A stretch of DNA of 64,000 nucleotides from Alphaproteobacteria bacterium (GTDB lineage: Bacteria; Pseudomonadota; Alphaproteobacteria; Rhodobacterales; Rhodobacteraceae), in the NCBI GenBank assembly GCA_030427405.1, contig JAUHXK010000001.1, positions 333,925 through 397,924 on the forward strand, read 5' to 3'. A program made the translations under genes and the position numbers. Positions 26,252 to 35,094 of the stretch are shown here, piece after piece. Below the pieces are notes generated by a model. That model did not search any database. It was given only the letters and a program-made list of their open reading frames with translations, and was not told the origin of the DNA. How positions within the stretch are numbered: position 1 is the stretch's first letter; every line of letters starts with the position of its first letter.

Positions 26252-26857
26252 ATGGAAAAGTTTGAAAAAGTCCACGGGGTGGCCGCCCCGATGCCGCTGA
26301 TCAATATCGACACCGATATGATCATTCCCAAAGTGCATCTGAAAACCATCAAACGGTCCGGCCTTGGCGTCGTGCTGTTTGACGAGATGCGTTATCATGA
26401 CCACGGCGGCGAGAACGAAGAGTTCGTGCTGAACAAACCCGCCTATCGCAACACCGAGATTCTGGTCGCAGGTGACAATTTTGGCTGCGGCTCGTCGCGG
26501 GAACACGCGCCCTGGGCGATCAAGGATTTCGGCATCAAGGTTGTGATCTCGACCAGCTTTGCCGACATCTTCTTCAACAACTGCTTCAAGAACGGCATCC
26601 TGCCGATCGTGGTCGAGGAAGAGCATCACGCGGTTCTGATGGATGACGCGCATAAGGGCGAAAACGCCCGCATGACCGTGCATCTGGAGGATCAGACAAT
26701 CACCACGTCCGACGGTGTCGAGATCACCTTCGACATCGATCCCCACCGCAAGCATTGCCTGCTGAACGGATTGGACGATATCGGCCTGACGATGGAAAAA
26801 GACCACCACATCGACAAGTTCGAGGAACATGCCGGTCAGGCCCGCCCCTGGGTTTGA
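26252..26857 (+). CDS. leuD: 3-isopropylmalate dehydratase small subunit LeuD
   Basis: A 201-residue swivelling domain that completes the LeuCD dehydratase active site. Hallmarks: [52 protein letters not shown] and [18 protein letters not shown] good ribosome site (aggag) precedes it. The stop codon lies inside a perfect tandem 12-base repeat (26855-26878). Confidence 0.97.
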   Translation: MEKFEKVHGVAAPMPLINIDTDMIIPKVHLKTIKRSGLGVVLFDEMRYHDHGGENEEFVLNKPAYRNTEILVAGDNFGCGSSREHAPWAIKDFGIKVVISTSFADIFFNNCFKNGILPIVVEEEHHAVLMDDAHKGENARMTVHLEDQTITTSDGVEITFDIDPHRKHCLLNGLDDIGLTMEKDHHIDKFEEHAGQARPWV

Positions 26858-26878
26858 TTCTGGGGATGATTCTGGGGA
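26855..26878 (+). repeat. Tandem 12-base duplication at the leuD stop
   Basis: TGATTCTGGGGA occurs twice without interruption. The first copy contains the leuD TGA. Looks like a slippage duplication. Confidence 0.8.
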
Positions 26879-27188
26879 TACTCAACCTGACGGGGTCGCT
26901 TTGGCGGCCCCGTTCGCATTCTTGGGGTTAAGCTCCAAGCAACCACAACATGTAGAAGGTACTTGTTCACACACGTCGAATTTGCGACAGCAATGATGCA
27001 AAGCCGCACCAGTTTCGCCATCATTTCGCCTGAAATCCCGTGTTTTCTGCGCCGTGGCTTGAGCTGTTTGCCGATGATCGCCAGTCTGGCGCTAATGAGG
27101 CAACCGTCGAATTGAAACAACAGGCGGGCACAAGTTGGAAATAGGTCGGCAAAGAATCGGCTAGTCCAGTTTGGAAAGGGTTCGGAAA
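26858..27188. other. Intergenic region after leuD
   Basis: About 330 bases. It holds a terminator-like hairpin (26890-26925) and an AT-richer stretch. A minus-strand frame reads a basic stretch (QLKPRRRKHGISGEMMAKLV), which could be a decayed fragment, but it has no ribosome site or family match I recognise. Confidence 0.4.
26890..26925 (+). terminator. Terminator after leuD
   Basis: A nine-base-pair stem (cggggtcgc, 26891-26899, with gcggccccg, 26904-26912, one G:T wobble), a four-base loop and a T-rich tail (ttcgcattctt). Confidence 0.65.
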
Positions 27189-28019
27189 GTGATTGCACGC
27201 ACTTCAGGGGCGGCGATACGCGGTTTATTGGTGGCACTTCTGGTGCTTACACCTGCGCTATATCTGCCGGCTTCAACATCGAATGGCACCGAGATTGTCG
27301 TGTTTCTCGCGATTCTCGCGTTTATCCTGACCTTTGCCGAATACAACTCGGCCTTTCCCAGTTTTATCGAATTCCGTGACGCCCCGCCGGTCAACCGGCT
27401 GCGGTTCGTCGGGCTGATGTCCATGGTCAGCTTCCTGACGCTGATCTGCAAGAATGCTTATACCCCCTCAGAATTGACCAGCTCGGTCTATTCGATTGGC
27501 CTGGCAGTCGCCAACGTGGCCGATTTCCCCTATTCGCCGGTGCGGCTTGTCGTCCTGATGCTGCCAGCCGATGCAAGCCAGCCCCTTGTGGAACTGGTGC
27601 GGATCACCGCCAGCATCGCCTATGTCGCTGCGCTGGTCACGATTGCCAGCTTTGCCTATGCGGTAAAGATGCGCGGCTGGCCAACCGGCAACGGCGCGTT
27701 CAATGTCTGGACCAACCTGCCGCTGTTTGACCCCACCAAAGGCGGCGACGTGGTTGCGCGCCTGCAACGTGACGGGCGCCTGAACATCTCGGTGGGCATT
27801 TTGCTGCCTTTCCTGATCCCGGCGCTGATCAAAGTGCTGAGCGATTTCATCAGCCCCATTTCGCTGAACAATCCGCAAACCCTGATCTGGACCCTCAGCG
27901 CGTGGGCGTTTCTGCCTGCCAGCATGATCATGCGCGGCATGGCCACACTGCGGATTGCCGGGCTGATCGTTGAAAAACGCCGGGCGTACTCAACTTCCGA
28001 GGCCACTCAAACCGCATGA
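27189..28019 (+). CDS. Multi-pass membrane protein of unknown function
   Basis: A 276-residue protein with about six predicted membrane segments (residues about 10-28, 38-55, 75-92, 135-155, 200-220 and 232-255, counted from the GTG). Contains FAEYNSAFPSFIEFRDAPPVNRLRF. The GTG at 27189 (MIARTSGAAIRG) was chosen; a TTG at 27171 is possible. The last codons overlap the next gene (ATGA). Family not recognised, though the residue style is typical of Rhodobacterales. Confidence 0.65.
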   Translation: MIARTSGAAIRGLLVALLVLTPALYLPASTSNGTEIVVFLAILAFILTFAEYNSAFPSFIEFRDAPPVNRLRFVGLMSMVSFLTLICKNAYTPSELTSSVYSIGLAVANVADFPYSPVRLVVLMLPADASQPLVELVRITASIAYVAALVTIASFAYAVKMRGWPTGNGAFNVWTNLPLFDPTKGGDVVARLQRDGRLNISVGILLPFLIPALIKVLSDFISPISLNNPQTLIWTLSAWAFLPASMIMRGMATLRIAGLIVEKRRAYSTSEATQTA

Positions 28020-29044
28020 TCCGACTGCTTGTTCTGCTGCTGTTGCCCTGCGTGGCACAGGCAGAGCCGCTGCGCATCGCCAGCTTCAACACCGAACTCA
28101 GCCGCAAGGGCCCCGGCCAGTTGCTACGCGACATCAGGCGCGGTGACGACCAGGTGGACGCCGTTGTCGACATATTGCTGGCCACCCGTCCCGATGTCGT
28201 TTCTTTGCAAGGGCTGGATTGGGACCATGACGGCCTGGCCCTGATGGCCCTTCGGCAGCGATTGCGCGAAAAAGGCGCGGACTTTCCCCACAGCTTTGCC
28301 GCGCAGCCAAATTCCGGGCTGGAAACCGACCTGGACCTGGACGGTGATGGTGAGACCCACGGCCCCGGAGACGCGCAGGGCTGGGGCCGTTTCACCGGTC
28401 AGGGCGGCCTGGCCGTATTGTCCCGCTACCCGATCGACACCGAAGGCGTCGCCGATTTCTCAGCCCTGCTGTGGCGCGACTTGCCCGGGGCCACGCTGCC
28501 GACCGTCGATGGCGCGGCTTTTCCGTCAGAACAGGCTCAATCGGTCCAAAGACTGTCCAACACGGTCCATTGGGTGATACCGATCGACGCGCCGGGCGGG
28601 CGGATCACTGTCATGACCTTCCACGCCAGCCCGCCCGTTTTCGACGGGCCCGAAGACCGGAACGGGTTGCGGAACCGCGACGAAATCCGGTTTTGGCCGC
28701 TGTTTCTTGACGGCGCGTTTGGGCCCGCACCGACGGCGCGTTTTGTGATAGCCGGGGATGCCAACCTCGACCCGGTCAACGGAGAGGGGCGCAAGCAGGC
28801 CATCCACAGACTGTTGACGGACCCACGCCTGCAAGATCCCGAACCCCGCGATTCAACGGGGTCAACGGCAACGGTTCGCTGGAAAGGCGTCGGAGATATG
28901 CGGGTCGACTACCTGTTGCCCTCGGCGGATTGGCTGATCGAAGATGCCGGCGTTTATTGGACCGATGCCGCAGGCGCCCCCTATGACGCCGCTATGCACG
29001 CCAGCCGGCACCGGTTGATCTGGGTTGATCTGTCTGCCCGCTAA
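28016..29044 (+). CDS. Secreted endonuclease/exonuclease/phosphatase-family protein
   Basis: A 342-residue protein of the EEP fold, which cleaves phosphate esters with a divalent metal. Signal peptide at residues 1-16 (MIRLLVLLLLPCVAQA). EEP motifs: LRIASFNTELS at the start, the acidic segment RPDVVSLQGLDWDHDG, FHASPPVF, IAGDANLDPVNGEG and MRVDYLLPS with a final ASRHRLIWVDL (catalytic His). Gln replaces the usual Glu in VVSLQG, which would affect metal binding. Coupled to the preceding membrane gene by a four-base overlap. Substrate unknown. Confidence 0.85.
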   Translation: MIRLLVLLLLPCVAQAEPLRIASFNTELSRKGPGQLLRDIRRGDDQVDAVVDILLATRPDVVSLQGLDWDHDGLALMALRQRLREKGADFPHSFAAQPNSGLETDLDLDGDGETHGPGDAQGWGRFTGQGGLAVLSRYPIDTEGVADFSALLWRDLPGATLPTVDGAAFPSEQAQSVQRLSNTVHWVIPIDAPGGRITVMTFHASPPVFDGPEDRNGLRNRDEIRFWPLFLDGAFGPAPTARFVIAGDANLDPVNGEGRKQAIHRLLTDPRLQDPEPRDSTGSTATVRWKGVGDMRVDYLLPSADWLIEDAGVYWTDAAGAPYDAAMHASRHRLIWVDLSAR

Positions 29045-29057
29045 GGGGCAGCAAAGA

Positions 29058-29969
29058 TCACGCCGCCTGAGCCGACGACCGAACGCCCCGATTGGCCCGC
29101 GACCCGCCCGGCAGTTCAGCCGTGGCTGCGGTTAGCGCCTGGCGCAGCGGGGTCAGGTCGAACCCCGGCAGGCACGCGTTGAAAAACGCGCCATCAAGGC
29201 TGTGCGGAGTGTTCCACAGGTATCGCATTTCCAGCAAGTGCGGAGCCAGACGCCAGAACGGTCGGCTCAGCGTTACCGGCCACCATTGCATTTGCCTGAC
29301 CCGCAGCGACCTGCCGATAACATTGCCGGTCAAATGCGCCAGTTCAGTTCCGGTCACGGTATAGCCCGGAAACGGGATATCGGCATACCGGGGAAGGTCG
29401 AACCTCATCTCGGCCAGCGCAACCGCGGCCCGTGCCACGTCGGGCAGAAAGGCCCAGGAATGCGCAATACAAGGATCACCCGGATAGACGAACCGGTCGC
29501 GGCCGATCTGTTTGGCCAGCACCATGTCGAACCAGTTGCCCGAGGCACAGGTGTCGATGAAATCCCCCGACCGCAGGATGATCGTGCGAACGGCTGACCT
29601 GCGATAGGCCTCTTCCATGTCTATCCGTATCCGGCCAAGCGGATTTTGGGCCAGGTGCGGTGTCGCCCCCGACCACGGGCCGGGCGTGTCATGGCCGAAG
29701 ACATAAAGATTGCCCGGCACGATCACGGTGGCCCCGCAATCGGCGGCGGCGGCGATGACCTGCTGATGCAAACCCGGAACGGTCGTGGCCCAGTCGTAAT
29801 ATTGCGGGTTCCAACCGTTCACGATCACATCCACGCCCTGACAGGCCGTTTCAAGGTCGTCGTGCCGTCGGTCGAACCTGCGCACGGCCCAGCCCGCAGA
29901 TTGAAAGGCTTCGGCGGCATGTCGGCCAAACCGCCCGGATGCGCCAAGTACAAGAACCGTCTGTTGCAT
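29058..29969 (-). CDS. NAD(P)-binding epimerase/dehydratase-like protein
   Basis: A 303-residue Rossmann-fold protein starting TVLVLGASGRFGRHAAEAF, the nucleotide-binding glycine motif of the extended SDR/NmrA type. VIVPGNLYVFGHDTPGPW is the usual Y-motif region of atypical members. The rest, with MEEAYRRSAVRTIILRSGDFIDTC, matches sugar-epimerase-like proteins. Divergent from a LysR regulator 84 bases away, which probably controls it. Substrate unknown. Confidence 0.8.
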   Translation of the reverse strand: MQQTVLVLGASGRFGRHAAEAFQSAGWAVRRFDRRHDDLETACQGVDVIVNGWNPQYYDWATTVPGLHQQVIAAAADCGATVIVPGNLYVFGHDTPGPWSGATPHLAQNPLGRIRIDMEEAYRRSAVRTIILRSGDFIDTCASGNWFDMVLAKQIGRDRFVYPGDPCIAHSWAFLPDVARAAVALAEMRFDLPRYADIPFPGYTVTGTELAHLTGNVIGRSLRVRQMQWWPVTLSRPFWRLAPHLLEMRYLWNTPHSLDGAFFNACLPGFDLTPLRQALTAATAELPGGSRANRGVRSSAQAA

Positions 29970-29996
29970 GATGCTCTCCTGTTTGGCCCCAAGTTA

Positions 29997-30017
29997 TCCA
30001 TTCAAAAACAAAATGGA
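29997..30017. promoter_or_regulatory. LysR-type operator candidate
   Basis: A perfect inverted repeat, TCCATT, nine bases, AATGGA, lies in the 84-base gap between the divergent genes and contains the T-N11-A element typical of LysR sites. Confidence 0.5.
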
Positions 30018-30053
30018 ATTGCCCGAAAACGCAGATCATGTATTCATCTACGC

Positions 30054-30956
30054 ATGGATAAATCGCTTACCCTTTCCGACTGGTCACTGATTCAAAGCTT
30101 TCTGGCCGTAGCCGAAACAGGCTCGCTATCTGCCGCTGCCCGCGAATTGGGGCGCAGCCAGCCAACGCTTGGCCGTCAGATCCAGTCTCTTGAACAGGTT
30201 CTGGATGTTTCGTTGTTCGAACGACATGCGCGCGGGCTCAGGCTGAGCCCGATCGGCGAACGGCTGATACCGATGGCCCGGCAGATGCACGCCGCCATGA
30301 ACGACCTGAACCTGACAGCCGCCGGGCAGGCGCAACAGCTTGAAGGATCGGTGCGGATCACCGCGTCCGTTTTCATGGCGCATCACATCCTGCCCCCCAT
30401 CATTGCCCAAATTCGTCAGGCCGAGCCAGCGATTCAATTGGATATTGTGGCGACCGACGCCGCCGAGAACCTGTTGTTCCGCGAGGCCGATATTGCCATC
30501 CGCATGTTCCGGTCGCAGCAGGCCGATATCGTGACCCGGTTCATCGGCGACGTGCCGCTGTGTTTCTGCGCGGCCCGGTCCTATCTGGACAGGGCCGGGC
30601 GTCCGAAGTCGCCAGAGGATTTGTTCTCGCACGATCTGGTCGGGTTCGACGCCAACCCCCAGATCATCGCCGCCATGCGAGAAAAGGGGTGGCCTGCAAG
30701 CCGCAAGGATTTCGCCACCCGCTGTGATCTGCAAAGCGTCTATTGGGAACTTATCCGCGCCGGATGCGGGATCGGTTTCAGCCAGGTTCAGGTGGCCGAG
30801 GCCGATCCGTTGGTCGAGCTGTTATCGTTTGATATCGACATCCCGGTTCTGCCCGTCTGGCTGGCCGCGCCCCAGGCGATGCGGCAAACGCCCCGCATCC
30901 GCCGGGTCTGGGACCTGCTGGCCGAGGGGCTTAAACCGAGCCTAAAGCCCGCCTGA
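30054..30956 (+). CDS. LysR-family transcriptional regulator
   Basis: A 300-residue LysR regulator. Its winged helix-turn-helix is at about residues 8-67 (WSLIQSFLAVAETGSLSAAARELGRSQPTLGRQIQSLEQVL), followed by an effector-binding domain from about residue 95 (GSVRITASVFMAHHILPPIIAQIRQ). The ATG at 30054 follows the conserved domain boundary; a longer frame is a shadow. It faces the epimerase-like gene, the probable target. Confidence 0.9.
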   Translation: MDKSLTLSDWSLIQSFLAVAETGSLSAAARELGRSQPTLGRQIQSLEQVLDVSLFERHARGLRLSPIGERLIPMARQMHAAMNDLNLTAAGQAQQLEGSVRITASVFMAHHILPPIIAQIRQAEPAIQLDIVATDAAENLLFREADIAIRMFRSQQADIVTRFIGDVPLCFCAARSYLDRAGRPKSPEDLFSHDLVGFDANPQIIAAMREKGWPASRKDFATRCDLQSVYWELIRAGCGIGFSQVQVAEADPLVELLSFDIDIPVLPVWLAAPQAMRQTPRIRRVWDLLAEGLKPSLKPA

Positions 30957-31103
30957 CCGACACCACAGGTCCAGATTGCCGGTTCACATCGATGGATTTA
31001 CCGGTCGGATTGGGTATTCCGATTGATTTGGCGGGAACGTCTCATTGACGCTTTGCGGTACAGGCGCTAGGGCCTGTGCTGTCAAATCGCAAGGAGATCC
31101 TTC

Positions 31104-32207
31104 ATGTCCAACCCCTCGCTCCTCATCCTGCCCGGAGACGGAATTGGCCCGGAAGTCATGGCCGAAGTGCGCCGCGTAATCGACTGGTTCGGTGCAAACC
31201 GTGGCCTGGAATTCGACGTGAGCGAGGATCTGGTCGGCGGTGCCGCTTATGACGCCCATGGCAAGCCCCTGTCGGACGAAACCATGGCCAAGGCGCAAGA
31301 GGTCGACGCGGTTCTGCTGGGCGCCGTTGGTGGCCCGAAATACGACGATCTGGATTTCAGCGTAAAGCCCGAGCGCGGCCTGCTGCGCCTGCGCAAGGAA
31401 ATGGACCTGTACTCGAACCTGCGCCCGGCCCAGTGCTTTGACGCGCTGGCCGATTTCTCGTCGCTGAAAAAGGACATCGTCGCCGGTCTGGACATCATGA
31501 TCGTGCGCGAGCTGACCTCGGGCGTCTATTTCGGCGAGCCGCGCGGCATTTTTGAGGAAGGCAATGAACGCGTGGGCATCAACACCCAGCGTTATACCGA
31601 ATCCGAGATTGAACGCGCCGCGCGCTCGGCCTTTGAGCTGGCGATGCGCCGGAACAAAAAGCTGTGTTCGATGGAAAAAGCCAACGTCATGGAATCGGGC
31701 ATCCTGTGGCGTGATGTCGTGAACGAGGTCGCCAAGGATTACCCCGAGGTCGAAGTGACCCACATGTATGCCGATAATGGCGCGATGCAGTTGGTGCGTG
31801 CGCCCAAGCAGTTTGATGTGATCGTCACCGACAACCTGTTTGGCGATATCCTGTCGGATTGTGCGGCGATGCTGACCGGCAGCCTTGGCATGCTGCCCTC
31901 GGCGTCCTTGGGCGCACCGATGCCCAACGGCCGTCCCAAAGCGATGTATGAACCGGTCCACGGCTCGGCCCCCGACATTGCTGGACAGGGCAAGGCCAAC
32001 CCCATTGCCTGTGTCCTCAGCTTTGCGATGGCGCTGCGCTACAGCTTTGACCAGGGTGACGAGGCAACCCGCCTGGAAACCGCCATCGAAAAAGTGCTGG
32101 CCGATGGTGTGCGCACCGCGGACCTGCTGGCCGAAGAGGGCGTCGCACCCGTTTCGACCACAGAAATGGGCGATGCAATCATCGCCGCGCTGGACGCCAG
32201 TCTCTGA
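31104..32207 (+). CDS. leuB: 3-isopropylmalate dehydrogenase LeuB
   Basis: A 367-residue NAD-dependent enzyme that oxidises and decarboxylates 3-isopropylmalate. Signatures: [57 protein letters not shown], and the NAD/metal block [33 protein letters not shown]. Start has aaggagatcc. It lies about 4 kb from leuD, with the membrane, EEP and LysR genes between. Confidence 0.97.
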   Translation: MSNPSLLILPGDGIGPEVMAEVRRVIDWFGANRGLEFDVSEDLVGGAAYDAHGKPLSDETMAKAQEVDAVLLGAVGGPKYDDLDFSVKPERGLLRLRKEMDLYSNLRPAQCFDALADFSSLKKDIVAGLDIMIVRELTSGVYFGEPRGIFEEGNERVGINTQRYTESEIERAARSAFELAMRRNKKLCSMEKANVMESGILWRDVVNEVAKDYPEVEVTHMYADNGAMQLVRAPKQFDVIVTDNLFGDILSDCAAMLTGSLGMLPSASLGAPMPNGRPKAMYEPVHGSAPDIAGQGKANPIACVLSFAMALRYSFDQGDEATRLETAIEKVLADGVRTADLLAEEGVAPVSTTEMGDAIIAALDASL

Positions 32208-32216
32208 CCCCGATGC

Positions 32217-32239
32217 GGGCGGCGCCGCACGCGCCGCCC
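32217..32239. terminator. Hairpin between leuB and the PBP gene
   Basis: Perfect nine-base-pair stem (gggcggcgc / gcgccgccc), five-base loop, between convergent genes. It has no T-run on either strand, so function as a terminator is uncertain. Confidence 0.45.
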
Positions 32240-32254
32240 AACCGCACCAGGGCG

Positions 32255-34462
32255 TCAGTTTCCGCCAAAGATATCCTTTAGCAAATTATCCACCGCCTGC
32301 GCGAAACCGCCGCCGCCTTGCCGACGACGACGCGTGTTGTTGGGCTGTGCCGTGCGCACTGGCGGTTCGGGGGCCAGCATAGGCAGCGGCGAAGGCGTCA
32401 TGCCATCGGTTACCCGCAGCATGGTCTCTTTCCAGATTTCCGCCGGAAGACCGCCGCCGGTCACGCCCGACAGGGGCGTGTTGTCGTCATACCCCATCCA
32501 GACACCCGCCACATAGTCGGCGGTGAACCCGATGAACCAGGCATCCCGCGCCGCCTGGGTCGTTCCGGTTTTACCCGCGACCTGCCAACCGGGCAGCTTG
32601 GCCCGTTGGCCGGTCCCTTCGGAAACCACGCGCTCCATCATCCAGGTCAATTGCCGGGCGGCGTCTTCGCGGATCACGCGTTCGCCGATCCCGGTTGTCG
32701 TCACCATGACCGGAGTGTCGTCGCCCAGCAGCTTTAGCTCGGTCAGACCGTAAGGTTCAACAGACGACCCCCCGTTCAGAATGCCCGCATAGGCGCCGGT
32801 CATTTCAATCAGCGTGCTTTCGGACGCGCCCAGCGCCAGGGCCGGACCCTGCGCCAGGTCACTTTCGATACCGAATTCGCTGGCGACCGTGCGGACATTG
32901 TCCAGGCCCGAAATCTCGGCGACTTTGACAGCGGGAATGTTCAACGAGTTTTTCAGGGCATCCGCCAACGTGACGCGCCCATAGAACTTGTTGGTATAGT
33001 TCTTGGGGCACCACTGCCCCGATCCGGGAATATCAACGCAATAGGGTTCGTCCATGACGGTATCCAACGGCGAATACCCCAGCTCAAGCGCGGTGGCATA
33101 GACAAAGGGCTTGAACGACGATCCGGTCTGCCGCAACGCCTGCGTCGCGCGGTTGAACGCACCCGAGACCCGTGTCTTGCGCCCGCCGACCATCGCCCGC
33201 ACCGCCCCGTCCGCCGACATCACGACAATCGCCGCCTGCGCCTTTGATCCTTCGCGAACCTTCTCCTGAAAAATGTATTTCAGCGCCTCTTCCGCGGATC
33301 TCTGCAGCCGCTGATCCAGCGTCGTGCGGATGACAACGTCCTCGGTCGTGTTGCGCGTAAAGAACTCGGGCCCGCTGGCCATGACCCAGTCAGCAAAATA
33401 ACCGCCCGCCCGCGCCGCCGCAGCTTCGGACAATTGCGCCGGATTGTTGCGTGCCGTGGCGGCCTGTGCAGAGGTCAGATAGCCTTGATCCTCCATCAAC
33501 CCGACCACAAGCCTGGCCCTGTCCTGCGAACGCTGCAGGTTGTTGGTCGGAGCATACCGGGTCGGCGCCACAAGAAGTCCGGCCAGCATCGCTGCTTCGG
33601 CCGGGTTCACCTCGGCGGCGGATTTACCGAAATAGCGCTGGCTAGCGGCTTCGAACCCGCGCGCACCGGCCCCAAGGAACGCACGGTTCAGATAGACGGT
33701 CAGAACTTCGTCCTTTGAATACTTGACCTCCATCGCGATGGCATAGATCGCTTCCTTGGCCTTGCGCCACAGCGAGCCCTGCCGGCAGTCAGCCTCATAG
33801 GCCGCCTCGGATTCCCATTCACCGGGGACATAAGGCACGCCAAGGCACAGTAGCTTTGCCGTCTGTTGCGTGATCGTGGACCCGCCATGGCCCGAAAGCG
33901 GCCCGCGGCCTTCGCTCAGGTTGATCCGAACCGCACTTGCAACACCGCGCGGGCTGACCCCGAAATGCCGATAGAAACGCTTGTCCTCGGTTGCGACCAC
34001 GGCGTTCCTCAGGTGCGGCGACACGGTGTCGGCGGTAATCACCCCGCCAAACTGATCGCCGCGCCAGGCAAAGACCTTGCCATCGCGGTCTAGCAGGGTA
34101 ACCGATCCGCGCGCACGACCGTCCAGCAGCGCGTCGACATCGGGCAGGGACGTGTAAACGACACCCACGGCCAACGCGATCAAAAGCCCGGCAATGGCGC
34201 CGACGCGCCAGGTCAGCCCCCAGACAAGGCGGGTGATCCAACGCAACAGACGGCGAAAGATCCCGCCCTTGCCCCGGCCACCGCCGCCGCCCGATCTTTT
34301 GCGAACCGTCTTGCGCCCGGTCTTGCGCGTGCTGGTCTTGCGCGCCACGGATTTCTTGCCCGCAGGCTTTGCCGAACGCTTGGGCGACGCCTTTTTACGG
34401 GCGCCCGAAGGATACCGTTTATCCGCGACAAGTGGCGGCTTGCGACGCTTGGACTCAGTCAT
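32255..34462 (-). CDS. Class A penicillin-binding protein (transglycosylase/transpeptidase)
   Basis: A 735-residue bifunctional peptidoglycan synthase. A basic, Lys/Arg-rich cytoplasmic N-terminus (about 70 residues) precedes one membrane segment. The GT51 transglycosylase shows EDKRFYRHFGVSPRGVASAVR and GGSTITQQTAKLL. The transpeptidase has SSFKPF (SxxK), SLNIPAV (SxN) and KTGTTQAARDAWFIGFT (KTG). A short Arg-rich C-terminal tail follows. The ATG at 34462 was chosen. PBP1A-like in layout; exact class unclear. Confidence 0.9.
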   Translation of the reverse strand: MTESKRRKPPLVADKRYPSGARKKASPKRSAKPAGKKSVARKTSTRKTGRKTVRKRSGGGGGRGKGGIFRRLLRWITRLVWGLTWRVGAIAGLLIALAVGVVYTSLPDVDALLDGRARGSVTLLDRDGKVFAWRGDQFGGVITADTVSPHLRNAVVATEDKRFYRHFGVSPRGVASAVRINLSEGRGPLSGHGGSTITQQTAKLLCLGVPYVPGEWESEAAYEADCRQGSLWRKAKEAIYAIAMEVKYSKDEVLTVYLNRAFLGAGARGFEAASQRYFGKSAAEVNPAEAAMLAGLLVAPTRYAPTNNLQRSQDRARLVVGLMEDQGYLTSAQAATARNNPAQLSEAAAARAGGYFADWVMASGPEFFTRNTTEDVVIRTTLDQRLQRSAEEALKYIFQEKVREGSKAQAAIVVMSADGAVRAMVGGRKTRVSGAFNRATQALRQTGSSFKPFVYATALELGYSPLDTVMDEPYCVDIPGSGQWCPKNYTNKFYGRVTLADALKNSLNIPAVKVAEISGLDNVRTVASEFGIESDLAQGPALALGASESTLIEMTGAYAGILNGGSSVEPYGLTELKLLGDDTPVMVTTTGIGERVIREDAARQLTWMMERVVSEGTGQRAKLPGWQVAGKTGTTQAARDAWFIGFTADYVAGVWMGYDDNTPLSGVTGGGLPAEIWKETMLRVTDGMTPSPLPMLAPEPPVRTAQPNNTRRRRQGGGGFAQAVDNLLKDIFGGN

Positions 34463-34721
34463 GCTCAAATTCTGCCCGCTTGTTCTTTTGCCGCACAATA
34501 CCTCGGTCGTGCGAGTATGTAGAGGTGTGAAATTCGCCGATTTCCCCTTCCCATTTTGCCCATTTATTAATCACCACACATCATTTGTGCAAAAAATGTG
34601 CAACTTTGCGATGTTTTCCGCGCCACTTTGCCGCCGAATCCGTTCCTTAAAGGGCTTGGTCACGTTCTTTTTCTGCAGATGCAAATGGACCGGTATGGCC
34701 GGAGTAGTAGAGGGGACAAAC
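34463..34721. other. Divergent promoter region before glnK
   Basis: Contains AT-rich DNA with a direct repeat TGTGCA, five A, TGTGCA (around 34588-34604). No certain sigma-54 promoter or NtrC palindrome was found by eye. It should hold promoters for both neighbours. Confidence 0.35.
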
Positions 34722-35060
34722 GTGAAACTGATCATTGCGACAATCAAGCCGTTCAAGCTGGAGGAGGTGCGCGAAGCACTGACCGAAGCTGGCGTGCGCG
34801 GCATGATGGTGACCGAAATCAAGGGCTTCGGCTCGCAATCGGGTCACACAGAAATTTATCGTGGGGCCGAATACGCCGTGAATTTCGTACCCAAGATCAA
34901 ACTGGAAATCGTGGTACCTGCCGTGATGGCCGACCAGATCGTCGAAACCATCACCAAGACCGCCAAGACCGGCAAGATCGGTGACGGCAAGATTTTCGTC
35001 CTCGATGTCGAGCAGGCCATGCGCGTGCGGACCGGGGAGACCAACGAGGAAGCGCTGTAA
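34722..35060 (+). CDS. glnK: Nitrogen regulatory PII protein GlnK
   Basis: A 112-residue PII signal protein that reports nitrogen and 2-oxoglutarate status and blocks AmtB when unmodified. It starts MKLIIATIKPFKLEEVREAL and has the T-loop tyrosine Tyr51 in RGAEYAVNF, the uridylylation site, plus the C-terminal block GKIGDGKIFVLDVEQAMRVRTGE. The GTG at 34722 follows gagggga. It precedes amtB by 34 bases, the classic pair; a longer frame to 34194 is a shadow. Confidence 0.95.
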   Translation: MKLIIATIKPFKLEEVREALTEAGVRGMMVTEIKGFGSQSGHTEIYRGAEYAVNFVPKIKLEIVVPAVMADQIVETITKTAKTGKIGDGKIFVLDVEQAMRVRTGETNEEAL

Positions 35061-35094
35061 GCGCCCTCAACCCACAATCACTCGAGGACTGACA

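Noticed and set aside
26860..27160. Insertion sequence remnant after leuD
   Set aside because: The basic minus-strand frame looked like transposase debris, but I recognise no family and there are no terminal repeats.
34580..34610. NtrC or sigma-54 site before glnK
   Set aside because: The TGTGCA repeats are direct, not inverted, and no GG-N10-GC promoter was found at the right place. It remains open for a computed search.
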